From Fodinibacter luteus (GTDB taxonomy: Bacteria; Actinomycetota; Actinomycetes; Actinomycetales; Dermatophilaceae), in assembly GCF_039541575.1 (NCBI RefSeq), contig NZ_BAABGM010000020.1, positions 62,001-126,000 of the forward strand: 64,000 nucleotides of DNA, given 5' to 3'. Each line of letters starts with the position of its first letter. The stretch's first letter is position 1. Below the pieces are notes generated by a model, which saw only the letters and a program-made list of their open reading frames with translations, made no database searches and had not been told where the DNA came from. Shown here in pieces: positions 15,984-24,853 of this stretch. The position numbers were made by a program, and so were the translations under genes.

Positions 15984-17953
15984 GGGACGGCCTGGATCGG
16001 GAGGTCGGCGACGACGCGTGTGCCGCCGCCGTCGGCGAGCCCCAGTCGTAGCAGTCCGCCCAGGTCCGCGGCGCGGGCGTGCATCGACTGGATGCCGACT
16101 CCTGGGATCGGCTGAGCTGGTAGCCCGGCCCCGTCGTCCTCGACCGTGAGATGCAGCTGGCCGTCGGCTGTCACGGCCACCGCGCACCGGCGGGCGTAGG
16201 CGTGGCGCGCAGAGTTGCTCATAGCCTCCAACGCAATCCGGTATGCCGCGGTCTCGACGGCGGTCGGCAGCGGCGGCAGCCCATCGGCGGCAACGGTCAC
16301 CGTGAACTCGCCCGGTCGGCTCAGTGCCCGTCCGCGTTCTTCGAGCGCCCCGACCAGTCCGAGCTCCTCGAGCCCCGGCGGTCGTAGGTCGTCGAGGATT
16401 CGGCGGACGTCGGCCCAGGACGTGCCCGCCTCGGTCTGCGCGGTTTGAAGCAGTATGTCGGCCGTGTCGGGGTCCGAACGCAGTATCCGTCGAGCGGCGG
16501 TCAGCGCCAGGGTGAGACCGGCCAACGCTGGACCCAGGCCGTCGTGTAGGTCGCGCCGGAGTCGGGCGCGTTCCGCCTCGCGGCCCAGGACGAGCCGTTC
16601 ACGTGAGAGGGTGAGTTCGCCGATGTACCCCGCGGCGGCCACGGCCGCTCCGGCCTGGTCGGCGACCTGGCGGATCAGTCGTCGGTCCAGCCGGCCCAGT
16701 GTCCGTTCTCCTCGGCGGGACTGGACGAGCAGGTGCCCCGGCACGCCGCCGGCGTACGACAGGTCGAAGCGCTCGACCGGCGAGGACGCGTCTCTCACGC
16801 CCTGCTCAGCGGCCCGGGTGTAGGTGCCGTCCTGCTCAACGTCTAGGGCCACCCAGGGCAGCCTCAAGGACTCGCGCAGCACGTGCACGATCCGATCGGG
16901 CACATCCTCTGGTGAGGCCTGGGCCAAGTGCTGGCTGAGGGTGCGCAGGACCGCGAGTGGGTCCCCGCGCGTGCCGTACACGGCACGGGCCACCATGGCC
17001 TGCAGGCCACGGTAGGCAGGCAGAATCACAAACGCGACGAGCACAGCGGGGACCAGCACCGCCGGCAGCGAGCCGCCCGGAACGCCAAATGCGGCGGCGA
17101 CTGCCAGCACGCCAGCGACATAGATGACCGCAATCACGAGCGTGCTCATGGCCGCCACCAGCAGCCGGCTCAGGACCAAACTGATGCCGAACAGGTGGTG
17201 CCGCAGCACGGCGTACCCGATCGCTGCAGGCAGCGCGGCGACAACCACCGGGAAGACGATCGGAGCCAGCTTCTCGAGGCCGGGAAGGACCAGCGACAGC
17301 GGCGCCACGACCACGTACGTGGACACGATGAACAGCGCGGCGACGGCGAACGTGGCAACTTCGCCGCGGACCTCGCGGTCGCGGACCGCGCGCACGCCCA
17401 ACCGGACCGCAGCGACCGCCGCTGTGCCGATGAGCACCACGCCGCAGACGGCGCTAAGGACAGCGACGACGGGATGGAACCCGTCGTCCGGGCTGTCCAC
17501 CAAGGCCGTGACCGCGAGTACCGCGACGGCAGCGACCTGGGCGTGGAACACCCGGCACCATCGACCTTCGGGCACGCCGTCCGGGAACACCATGATGAGC
17601 AGGGGAAGCAGGGGAAGGCTCAGTGCCCAGAGTGCGTTGCCGAGGCGGGCGCTGTCATAGCCGAGTGGGCGGTCGCCCCACACGGCCAGGAGAAGACTCC
17701 CCAGCACCAGGCCCGTCACCTGCCCGCCGACGTAGACGGCCAGGATCACCGTCACGGGGTGTCGGGGCAAATGCCAGAGGAGCACGACGGCGACCGGCAC
17801 GACGAAGACGAACAGGGCGACGATCGGGGACCAGCCCGCGTGCTCCTGCGGGATCGACCCGTCAGCGTGGAGGGCCAGGTTCAGGGCCAGCGAGCCCAGG
17901 CAGTACACGCCGAAGCCCGACGCGAGGATCCTGGACCTGCTCAATTGCCTCAC
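15980..17953 (-). CDS. Membrane sensor histidine kinase (HisKA_3 type)
   Basis: This is a protein of about 657 residues. Roughly the first 350 residues hold about ten hydrophobic helices, a membrane sensor rather than a secreted loop. A GAF-like segment (about 375-440) follows, then the dimerisation helix with the phospho-acceptor in RLRRDLHDGLGPALAG, and the ATPase with AMSNSARHA and VEDDGAGLP. That is the NarX/DesK class that partners with NarL-type regulators. GTG 17953 is used; TTG 17944, nine bases after GAGGG, is an alternative. It is upstream of and coupled to the response regulator. The signal is unknown. Confidence 0.87.
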   Translation of the reverse strand: MRQLSRSRILASGFGVYCLGSLALNLALHADGSIPQEHAGWSPIVALFVFVVPVAVVLLWHLPRHPVTVILAVYVGGQVTGLVLGSLLLAVWGDRPLGYDSARLGNALWALSLPLLPLLIMVFPDGVPEGRWCRVFHAQVAAVAVLAVTALVDSPDDGFHPVVAVLSAVCGVVLIGTAAVAAVRLGVRAVRDREVRGEVATFAVAALFIVSTYVVVAPLSLVLPGLEKLAPIVFPVVVAALPAAIGYAVLRHHLFGISLVLSRLLVAAMSTLVIAVIYVAGVLAVAAAFGVPGGSLPAVLVPAVLVAFVILPAYRGLQAMVARAVYGTRGDPLAVLRTLSQHLAQASPEDVPDRIVHVLRESLRLPWVALDVEQDGTYTRAAEQGVRDASSPVERFDLSYAGGVPGHLLVQSRRGERTLGRLDRRLIRQVADQAGAAVAAAGYIGELTLSRERLVLGREAERARLRRDLHDGLGPALAGLTLALTAARRILRSDPDTADILLQTAQTEAGTSWADVRRILDDLRPPGLEELGLVGALEERGRALSRPGEFTVTVAADGLPPLPTAVETAAYRIALEAMSNSARHAYARRCAVAVTADGQLHLTVEDDGAGLPAQPIPGVGIQSMHARAADLGGLLRLGLADGGGTRVVADLPIQAVP

Positions 17954-18124
17954 CCTCAACCAACCGCAACCTCCGACGCTACAGACACCACCCGCCACCT
18001 GTCTGCCTTCGCCGCGATCCCGCTTGGGGGAGGACCTCTCGAATGTGGAGAGTGCCCCGCGGCGCCGAGAGGCCTTGCGGCTGCACCCACGACCAGTCAA
18101 TGCGCCAGCGAGGGTCGCTTGCTG

Positions 18125-18559
18125 TCACTCGACTCTCGGGACAACGGCGACGATCGCGGTCCCCGTGATCGAATCCTGTCCGTCGGCCGCGTAGATGGAG
18201 CAGACGTGTTGCGCCTGGCCCTGGCGAGCCGGCGGGTTCTTGGGAAACACGAAGTGCGAGGTCTCGCCGCCGAGGATCAGGGTGATGTCTCCCGAGACGA
18301 TCGTGACCTGAACACCTCCGTCCCTGCCGCCGTCCGGGCTGAGCCACTTGACCTGTGGGTTGCCTCCCCAAGGGCTGTACAGCGCCTCGAAGACCCCGAG
18401 GCCCTCGCAGGTCCAGGTCTGTGCCCGTGAGTAAATGCGCTCGCTGGGGGGAACGTCTGCGTGGGCTGTCGGCGCCACGACTAACACGGCTGCGACACCC
18501 GTCACGGCGCCGGCCCCTGCAAGCGCCCGGGACACCAGTGTCTTTGGCATGCGGTTCAT
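18125..18559 (-). CDS. Secreted protein of unknown function
   Basis: The protein has 144 residues from ATG 18559, with GGGAG six bases upstream. The first 38 residues are a classic signal peptide: MNRMPK, a hydrophobic run (ALAGAGAVTGVAAVLVV) and a cleavage site after AHA. The mature part has two cysteines (WTCEGLG and HVCSIYA) that may form one disulfide. A beta-rich sequence (VQVTIVSGDITLILGGETSH) suggests a small extracellular beta-sandwich. It resembles short secreted actinobacterial proteins of no known role. Confidence 0.65.
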   Translation of the reverse strand: MNRMPKTLVSRALAGAGAVTGVAAVLVVAPTAHADVPPSERIYSRAQTWTCEGLGVFEALYSPWGGNPQVKWLSPDGGRDGGVQVTIVSGDITLILGGETSHFVFPKNPPARQGQAQHVCSIYAADGQDSITGTAIVAVVPRVE

Positions 18560-18936
18560 GAGCTGCTCCCTAATCCAGCTGGAATGTGACGACTCCAGCC
18601 AACCGACCGGGCGCGCCCAAGTCATGAGGTCCGCGTCCCGACTTCTTGGGCGCGAAAACCGGGAACACGACCGATGGTTGACTCCAGTCGAGTTCCTCGC
18701 CGGAGTAGCACAGCTGCATCACCTGTCAGCCGCCCACAACCGAGCCGACCGCAAATGGCCCTCGCCCCCCGGGCCCGTCCCCGGCCCTGGCAATCGTGCT
18801 CAAGCCGCACTCAGTTTGGGGGCCACTCCTGACACGGTCGACCAAGCGCCGCGCCTCGGCCCCACTGCCACGTCCGACCATCGGCATGAGCGCGAACATC
18901 GAGGTGCGTCGCTTCGCCGCGAGATCCGTGGTGGGG
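18560..18936. other. Gap with no supported gene
   Basis: No frame has a start signal with a protein-like sequence. It should contain the promoter of the secreted protein on the minus strand. No terminator hairpin is evident. Confidence 0.45.
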
Positions 18937-19331
18937 CTATGAGCCTGCCTGCTCCGGCCAGCCACCGTAGGGCACGGTGAGGATCTCCAGGACGTGCCCG
19001 TCGGGGTTCAGCCAGTACAACCCGCGGCCGCCGTCTTTGGTGTTCACCTGCTGCGGCATGGCCCGTTCGGGGTCGGCCCAGTACGAGATGCCGCGATCGA
19101 GGATTCGGCGGTGGATCTGGTCGAACGTGCGCTCGTCGACAGGAATGCGTAGTGCTGGGGGTGCACCGGGCCTTCCGCGAGGAAGTCCAAGGAAACATCG
19201 TTCGCCACCTCAAGCACGGAGAACGGCCCGAAGCTCGTCGGGGCCGGGAGCCCCAGGACATCGGCGAGGAACGACGCCGAGGCCTGCTGGTCGCGGCAGC
19301 AAACCATCGTGTGGTTGAGTCTCACCGACAT
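18937..19331 (-). pseudogene. VOC/glyoxalase-family protein, single-base frameshift
   Basis: ATG 19331 follows GGAGG. The first frame gives MSVRLNHTMVCCRDQQASAS and FSVLEVANDVSLDFLAEGP ... HYAFL. The frame then breaks near 19140, and the next frame continues VDERTFDQIHRRILDRGISY, GGRGLYWLNPDGHVLEILTV and stops at 18937. Inserting one G (CTG-GTC for CTGTC) would rejoin them into a normal 131-residue vicinal-oxygen-chelate protein. Metal-ligand positions (H7 and E in HVLEI) are present. It could be a real recent mutation or a sequencing error. Confidence 0.8.
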
Positions 19332-19573
19332 CCGGGCCTCCTCCGTTGGATCCTGCAGGGTGCGTCCCGTCGGGGATGCCGCCGAAGAACGCCTCGAGTG
19401 AAGCGTAGATTCGGCCGACTCCTCGAGCATGGCTCGCGCCGGATTGGTTGACTCTGCGCCGCGGCGTTTCGTTCCTGCGCACAGGTCGCGTCTCATCGCC
19501 GCATGCAGTCCTTCGCTTGACGGCCTGAAGTTTGCGGCGGATGGAAGGCACTGGTGGGGTTTCGCCAGTGGGC

Positions 19574-20110
19574 CTAGGAACGCTGGTAGCCGAGGAAGAC
19601 GCATCCCGTGGCGGATTGTGTGGCCTTCGTTAGGTCCAGGCGCCGCAGGTCGATGGCGTCGGTGAAAAGTCGCCGTCCATGCCCGGCCAAGGTGGGCACT
19701 ATGACGAGCTCGAGCCGGTCGATGAGGTCGTCGGCGAGGAGGCTCTGAGCGAGCCGGATGCTTCCGTGAATGCCGATATCGCCGCCGTTGCTCCCCTTAA
19801 GTCGCGCGACGTAGGGCACCAGGGCGTCGTCGACGATCCTGGTCTGAGCCCACGGGGATGTCGGCGTGCTGGAACTGAAGACGTGCTTGAGTGTGCGGTT
19901 GATGAAGTCAGCAAAGGGCTGGACGTCCGAGGTCGGCCAGTAGTCCACCCAGTAGTCGTAGGTGCCGCGTCCGAGGAGGATGTCGTCCTGGGTTCGGATC
20001 ACCTCGGCAAGGTTGGTGAACACATCTTCGTCTGCCTCGAACATCCAGTCACCGGGCTCTTCGGCCACACCATCGAGGGAAACGAGGGTGTAGAGGACCA
20101 CGTCGCGCAT
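19574..20110 (-). CDS. RibD C-terminal/DHFR-fold reductase
   Basis: The protein has 178 residues from ATG 20110, with AGGAG at six-base spacing. MRDVVLYTLVSLDGVAEEP, DDILLGRGTYDYW and GGDIGIHGSIRLAQSLL are the three conserved segments of stand-alone RibD_C proteins, which have the dihydrofolate-reductase fold and bind NADPH. The substrate is unknown. These are common in Actinobacteria and often act as accessory reductases. The gene looks intact and stands alone. Confidence 0.85.
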   Translation of the reverse strand: MRDVVLYTLVSLDGVAEEPGDWMFEADEDVFTNLAEVIRTQDDILLGRGTYDYWVDYWPTSDVQPFADFINRTLKHVFSSSTPTSPWAQTRIVDDALVPYVARLKGSNGGDIGIHGSIRLAQSLLADDLIDRLELVIVPTLAGHGRRLFTDAIDLRRLDLTKATQSATGCVFLGYQRS

Positions 20111-20451
20111 GAAGACTCCTGATGGCCGAGGCACGGTTTGGACGCCAACTGTCGCAATGTCGACCACAGCGGTCAATGCGGCCTTGCTGTTTCAGTCACG
20201 GGGGACGCCTCCGACCCTCGAACGACGTTTCGTTCCACTACGGGTCCATGGGCCAGTTAAGGACAAGCGCTCGGCTCGTTTGCGACTCGCAGGCCCGAAG
20301 ATGCCGCCACTGCTACCAGCGCGGTCGGGAATGCCCTGCGTCACAACGCCTGTCCTTGCGGCATCGCTGGTCATGCACAGCAGCTCGCGGGGACTTCTCG
20401 GGTCTCCATCCGGCCCTTGATTCGCGGTTGGCGCTGCACGCCTGCACCGGC
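20111..20451. other. Gap with no supported gene
   Basis: Short open frames on both strands are Arg/Ser-rich and lack ribosome sites. It must carry the promoter for the reductase at 19574-20110 and the 3' end of the membrane protein gene beside it. Confidence 0.45.
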
Positions 20452-21189
20452 TCAGGCCGGCGCCGCACGCCCCGCCACGCGATCCGAAGAACGGGCGGAG
20501 AACACCGCGAGGGCGGTGCTGGCGAAGGCTGCCAGGGTGACGGGGCCAACCAGCTCGGGGCTGACCGGCCCGCTGACGGCAAACAGGAACTGAAAGCCCG
20601 GGACCAGCATCAGGAAGCTGGCCACGGCCAGGACCAACGGCCACGGCCACAGTCGGGCTGCCAGGTTCGTGGCGCGGCCACCTGGCGTTGCCCAGGTGTG
20701 GTCCACTCGCGTGGCCAGCAGTCCGGCCACCAGGCCGATGATCGGCGGTCCGAACCCACCCCCGCAGATCAGCTGCAGGACTGAGAGCGCCACCAACCCC
20801 GCACCCCAGCGGGGGTGGTGCGCCCCCCAGATGGTCCAGGCGCCGATGGCCACGGAGATGAGCACCGCCAGGACCCCGGTGACGAGCAGGTTGGGCACGA
20901 GCGTGAGCGCGGGTTCCCCACCGAGGGCGTCGAACGCCGCGGCGTCGGGCCAGGACCGGAACACCAGGCCCGGCGGCGCCTCGGTTCCCTGCTCGATCGC
21001 GCCGAGCCCGTGCTCTACCCCCACGGCCGCGCAGAGCAGGCCCAACGCGGTGACCGTAGTCCGGGTCGCGGACGCGCCGGACCGCATCCCTGGAATCACG
21101 CGAGCGCGTTGGTCCGAACCGGCCTTCATCGGTGGCTGCGATGTCTGTACGACCGACACACGGGGCCGATCGGCCGCCTTCAATGACAT
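20452..21189 (-). CDS. Multi-pass membrane protein of unknown function
   Basis: The protein has 245 residues from ATG 21189, with GAGGGAG eight bases upstream. After a 45-residue polar N-terminus there are about five hydrophobic helices, including VTALGLLCAAVGVEHGLGAI, LLVTGVLAVLISVAIGAW, GFGPPIIGLVAGLLATR and LVLAVASFLMLVPGFQFLFA. No transport or catalytic motif is visible. Other frames over this stretch are Arg-rich shadows. Confidence 0.65.
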   Translation of the reverse strand: MSLKAADRPRVSVVQTSQPPMKAGSDQRARVIPGMRSGASATRTTVTALGLLCAAVGVEHGLGAIEQGTEAPPGLVFRSWPDAAAFDALGGEPALTLVPNLLVTGVLAVLISVAIGAWTIWGAHHPRWGAGLVALSVLQLICGGGFGPPIIGLVAGLLATRVDHTWATPGGRATNLAARLWPWPLVLAVASFLMLVPGFQFLFAVSGPVSPELVGPVTLAAFASTALAVFSARSSDRVAGRAAPA

Positions 21190-21353
21190 GATCCACGCTC
21201 CCTCGGAGGGGCGGACCGCGCGCACGTTCGTCGGCGGTGCCAGACCCGCCTCCACATCCACGCTAATACCGGCTTGGACCGTCGAGAACCCGGCGGCGCC
21301 GTGACGAGCGACACGACGGCGTCGTCGCCCCAAGCCTTTCCGATTCCCGCGCC

Positions 21354-21371
21354 TGCGTCTCTACGCCGCCT
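21354..21371 (+). repeat. Dispersed island motif, copy 2
   Basis: TGCGTCT-CTA-CGCCGCCT, just beyond the 3' end of the NERD gene. Bases 21352-21358 also pair with GACGCAGG at 21398-21405, so this copy could double as part of a weak hairpin. Confidence 0.5.
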
Positions 21372-21385
21372 CAGCGCGAGCTACC

Positions 21386-22195
21386 TCAGGACGCAGGCAA
21401 GGCTTTTGCGAGAGTGCGGTGGATCTCGGCGATGGTGTCGGCGGTCAGTGGGCCTTCTGCTTGGAGCTTGGGGTACAGCTTCTTGGGCCACAGGGCGTGG
21501 ACGTCGCGGGTGGTGAAGTTCCCGCCGAGCAAGGGCCAGTCTGCTTCGACGAAGCACAGGACGCCGTGCACCGGCACGCCGGGCTCGAGGAACCCCCGAA
21601 CGACGTCGACCTGCTTGAGTACCCCGTCGACGAGCTTGGTGCAGTCCCGTGAGCCGATCATGAGCCGTTCGACGCGAGGCCGGAAGAGCCCTCCGTCGAT
21701 CTTTAGGTGCGGGCGGCCGCGGTACTTCTTGGCGTCGATGACGAACACGCCGGTGGGGGTCACGGCCAGGTGGTCGATGTTGGCCTTGCTCCGGGGCATG
21801 CGACGGTCGTGCAGCATCCGGACGGTCTCCGACGCGAGCCGGTTCAAACCGCCGCCAAGCCTCTCCTCGCCGAGTGCGCCGGTGTTCCATGCGGTCGTGG
21901 ACTGCGGGTCGTCGGAGACTGCGAGGATCAAGCCGCCGAGCTTGGGATGCTTGGCCCGGATGCGTTCCTCACGCGCCGCTTTGCGGCGGTCGAACTCGCG
22001 ACGCGCGGACGCTCCCGCCGTTCCAGAATCAACAACCTCAGGATTCGGCTCCTCCTCGCCGGGACCGGCATCAGGTGTGCTCACCTCATGGCTGACACAA
22101 CGCACCGTCCTGGTCGCCCGTTCGTACATCGCCTCGGCCCTCGCCGGAAGCTCTAACCCACACACCCGGCACGTACCGGCATAGCGCAAGCGCAT
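21386..22195 (-). CDS. NERD-domain nuclease-related protein with N-terminal zinc motif
   Basis: The protein has 269 residues from ATG 22195; in-frame GTGs a little upstream are alternatives. The N-terminus has C9-x2-C12 and C33 (CRVCGLELPA ... VRCVSHE), a likely zinc knuckle. The central NERD domain has GALGEERLGGGL (E110) and ANIDHLAVTPTGVFVIDAKKY (D141, D154, K156), matching the PD-(D/E)XK-like core that NERD proteins share with restriction nucleases. NERD proteins are thought to process DNA or act in defence. It sits among other nuclease-like island genes. Confidence 0.8.
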   Translation of the reverse strand: MRLRYAGTCRVCGLELPARAEAMYERATRTVRCVSHEVSTPDAGPGEEEPNPEVVDSGTAGASARREFDRRKAAREERIRAKHPKLGGLILAVSDDPQSTTAWNTGALGEERLGGGLNRLASETVRMLHDRRMPRSKANIDHLAVTPTGVFVIDAKKYRGRPHLKIDGGLFRPRVERLMIGSRDCTKLVDGVLKQVDVVRGFLEPGVPVHGVLCFVEADWPLLGGNFTTRDVHALWPKKLYPKLQAEGPLTADTIAEIHRTLAKALPAS

Positions 22196-22287
22196 GCGCT
22201 TCTCGTCGACTCCCCCATCCACGAGTGACACCGTAAATCGCTTTCCCGTTCGATGCAGGGAGCTTGCGCCATTTCGCCACTGAACGG

Positions 22288-23250
22288 CTAGCTGTCGGGA
22301 ATGGCGCGGGCGACGATTGAGCGCAGCGTCGACAAGTCGACTGGCCCGCGGTTGGCTGGCTGATGGCACTCCCCGTACCTGCTCCAAGCCATCACTCGGA
22401 GGAGGGTGGTGCTGATCGCGGCGACATAGAAGGCGCCGTCATTAATGCTCATGCGGAGTTGTCGTCCGCCCTTGTAGGCACCCTCGGTTCGGTGGTCACT
22501 CACTCGCAGCAGGGCGCTCCCTTCCGAGTGCGTGATACCCGACAGCGTCTTCCACGTCGTCTGGAACCCGAGAGTCAGCATCGCATCGTCGGGTACCAAC
22601 TTGCCGAGCTCCCCCTCGACCACGACTCGGAACGGGGTGGGGCTGATCTTGCGACCCTTCCAATCCTTCGTGCGGTAGCGCAGCCCCAGCTGGTCAGCCT
22701 CCGCTTGGTAGATCCGCGTGTTGTCCCGCCCGCTTTCGCGACTGGCCACTACGACGTCGTCGGGCACACCGAGACTTCGGAGCAGGTCAGGGCTGCGAAG
22801 GGTCACATTGCGGTACTTCCTCGCCGCTTCATCGTCGAGCCACTCCAACTGCACGCCACGACGCCGCCGTTCTTGGCTGTCTTCAGGCTTAAGGAGCCAC
22901 AGAGCTCGGAACGCCGCCTCAAACGAGGGCCGCAGCAGGTTCCACGGGACCGTCGGAGTGGCCCCGAACGTGCCAAGAAGGCTTACGAGCGCGCCATGGT
23001 TCTCTTCGGCAATGCCGAGGTACCGCTCAGCGGCGGCGTAGACACGGTGCGCACCGACCCGATCCTCATCAAGGGAACGGGCGCATAGCAGCCGGCGATC
23101 CCAATCGGACTCGGCTTGTCGAGCCACCTCACGTACTTGGTCGCATTGCGCCCATCTGTCCCGCAAGTCCCCCAAGTCCAGCGTGCCTTCTGGTGTGCCC
23201 GGCTCATCCATTTGTTGATGGTGCCATTCGGGTAGGACAGCTCGGCCCAA
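22288..23250 (-). CDS. Hypothetical helical protein
   Basis: This protein of up to 320 residues is mostly helical, with WNLLRPSFEAAFRALWLLKP, EWLDDEAARKYRN and a late GITHSEGSALLR segment. The 'R..EA..A..LL' plus 'THS.GS' pattern recalls DUF5677-like proteins, but this is not secure. The start is uncertain: TTG 23250 follows CAAGG, while ATG 23211 lacks a ribosome site. Its DNA is less GC-rich than the backbone. It is transcribed away from the nuclease-like gene at 23447, with which it shares a promoter region. Confidence 0.6.
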   Translation of the reverse strand: MGRAVLPEWHHQQMDEPGTPEGTLDLGDLRDRWAQCDQVREVARQAESDWDRRLLCARSLDEDRVGAHRVYAAAERYLGIAEENHGALVSLLGTFGATPTVPWNLLRPSFEAAFRALWLLKPEDSQERRRRGVQLEWLDDEAARKYRNVTLRSPDLLRSLGVPDDVVVASRESGRDNTRIYQAEADQLGLRYRTKDWKGRKISPTPFRVVVEGELGKLVPDDAMLTLGFQTTWKTLSGITHSEGSALLRVSDHRTEGAYKGGRQLRMSINDGAFYVAAISTTLLRVMAWSRYGECHQPANRGPVDLSTLRSIVARAIPDS

Positions 23251-23333
23251 CAGACCTTGAGGAGAAGCACTAGCCGAGACCGCGACGCTTCAAGCGCTCA
23301 CGAGCATCGCAGCTTGCTCACAGGATCTTGACC

Positions 23334-23351
23334 TGCGTCTAATCGCCGCCT
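23334..23351 (+). repeat. Dispersed island motif, copy 3
   Basis: TGCGTCT-AAT-CGCCGCCT, in the divergent promoter region between the genes at 22288-23250 and 23447-24049. Its position there could allow regulation, but the other copies are not all in promoters. Confidence 0.5.
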
Positions 23352-23446
23352 AGCGCCGCGGGCTGGCACGCGTTCCGCTCGACCCTGAGGCAGCGTCCTA
23401 CGGTCATAGCATCCCTAGTTTCCGCGCGTTGCGCTAGGCGTCACCC

Positions 23447-24049
23447 GTGGAGTCCGGGAAAGTTCTCCACGTGGAAGCATTCGAATCCTTCGTCGCGCTT
23501 GCCCTCGAAGCAGAGGACTTCGTCGTCTCTGAAGCGGTCAAGTACCCGGTCAAGCTTCAAACGAAACGAGTGAGCCACCCGGAGTACCAAACCCACTGGT
23601 ACGAGGTCGACTTGGTGGGCGCCAGGGCAGACCGCTTGGTACTTGCATCAGTGAAGTCGTTCTTCGGATCGGCTGGTGTGCGAGGGGATGAGGTGAAGGG
23701 GAATTCGAAGAAGGCGAGTGGGAACGCGAAGTTCCAGCTCCTGAACCGGCCTGAAGTTCGGGACCCTGTTCTGGCTGGGCTGGCGTCCCGCTTTGGATAC
23801 TCCACGAACCAAGTGGAGCTTCGGTTGTACGTGGGCTCCTGGGCCAATTCTCAGTCGGGCGCTGACGAGAAGCTCGCCCGCGAGTGGTGCGCGGAACAGC
23901 AGGTCGGCAGCGGTCCCATCCAAGTGTTTGACTTGAACGACGTCGTCCCTGTGGCGCTCCAGCTCGCGAAGTCAAAGACGTATCGGAACAATCCTGCGCT
24001 TGTCGCCATCAAGGTCCTTGGTGCCGCGGGAGCCCTGGCCGGCAACTGA
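23447..24049 (+). CDS. Putative PD-(D/E)XK-fold protein
   Basis: The protein has 200 residues from GTG 23447. E29, D55 (HWYEVDLVGAR) and S68-V69-K70 (LVLASVKSFFG) are spaced like the E...D...x-x-K active site of restriction-endonuclease-fold enzymes, although the usual E/Q before K is replaced by Ser. A later LRLYVGSWANSQSGADEKLA segment has alpha-beta character. GC content is visibly lower than its neighbours, a sign of transfer. The nuclease assignment is inference from motif spacing. Confidence 0.5.
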   Translation: MESGKVLHVEAFESFVALALEAEDFVVSEAVKYPVKLQTKRVSHPEYQTHWYEVDLVGARADRLVLASVKSFFGSAGVRGDEVKGNSKKASGNAKFQLLNRPEVRDPVLAGLASRFGYSTNQVELRLYVGSWANSQSGADEKLAREWCAEQQVGSGPIQVFDLNDVVPVALQLAKSKTYRNNPALVAIKVLGAAGALAGN

Positions 24050-24263
24050 GCCCGGCCTGTCGCTGACACTACTTGGCCGTGCGCCCGCGGCTCTATTGCT
24101 GGGCGTCGATCAACGACGCCGCATACGAGCATCCAGCTACGGCTCACGCCTTGGGCACTGCGTCACATCGCCGCAAGTTCCGCGTTGTGTCGCGAGCGGG
24201 GCGTCCCACTCCACGCGTTGGACATCACTCGTGCTCAGGCCAGGGCACCTGCTGTGTGGGCCC

Positions 24264-24431
24264 TCAGTCATCCACGATGTCGCCCCGGTAGGTCAGCCAG
24301 TGCCTTGCCGGCGCTGCGCCCGGCTGGTCATGTGCCCTGCTCGCCCCGGTCGAGCCACGGCGACGATCGATGAACACCGCCAAGACTGAGAAGGCGGCGA
24401 CGATCCCGAGGATCCAAAACCAGATCTCCAC
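24264..24431 (-). CDS. Short membrane protein
   Basis: This 55-codon gene starts at GTG 24431, six bases after a near-perfect GGAGGGAG ribosome site, and stops at TGA 24264. The product begins VEIWFWILGIVAAFSVLAVF, one strong membrane helix, followed by IDRRRGS and a polar tail ending in TYRGDIVDD. The N-terminal helix with basic residues just after it implies N-out/C-in topology. No family is recognised. Bases 24050-24263, on its 3' side, hold nothing else. Confidence 0.55.
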   Translation of the reverse strand: MEIWFWILGIVAAFSVLAVFIDRRRGSTGASRAHDQPGAAPARHWLTYRGDIVDD

Positions 24432-24853
24432 CAACCGCTCCCTCCGCTGGCAGCACCGCTGCGAGCTCTATTGAGTGTCCGCCCGAGCATGGCCGAGGTC
24501 CAGACCCTCTCCCGGTCCCATCTTGCGACTGCGCTGAGCGCCAGGCTTCAGCCCGCGTCTCTATGGCAAACGGCAGTACGTCAGGAGCTGCCGGTTGGAG
24601 CTTTGCCCGGCTCGCACGCGATCGGACCCAATTCCACCTTTCACCAAGGGGTGGCTCTCACAGGCACTATCGGCGACCGAGTCAAACGCTAGCGGAACCC
24701 GGTGGCGCCTCCACGCGCCACGGAACCGGGTGCCCGATCCCGGAAGCTTGATGAACGGACGGACTGAGTGCGCTCGGCTCAACAGCCGTGGTCGGCCTCG
24801 ATCTCCGAGGGCAGCCCGAGTTCGGGCTCCTATTGGCCGGCAGGCCGGCGGCC
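24432..24853. other. Gap with no supported gene
   Basis: Only Arg/Pro-rich short frames without ribosome sites are present. It should contain the promoter of the small membrane protein on the minus strand. Confidence 0.45.
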
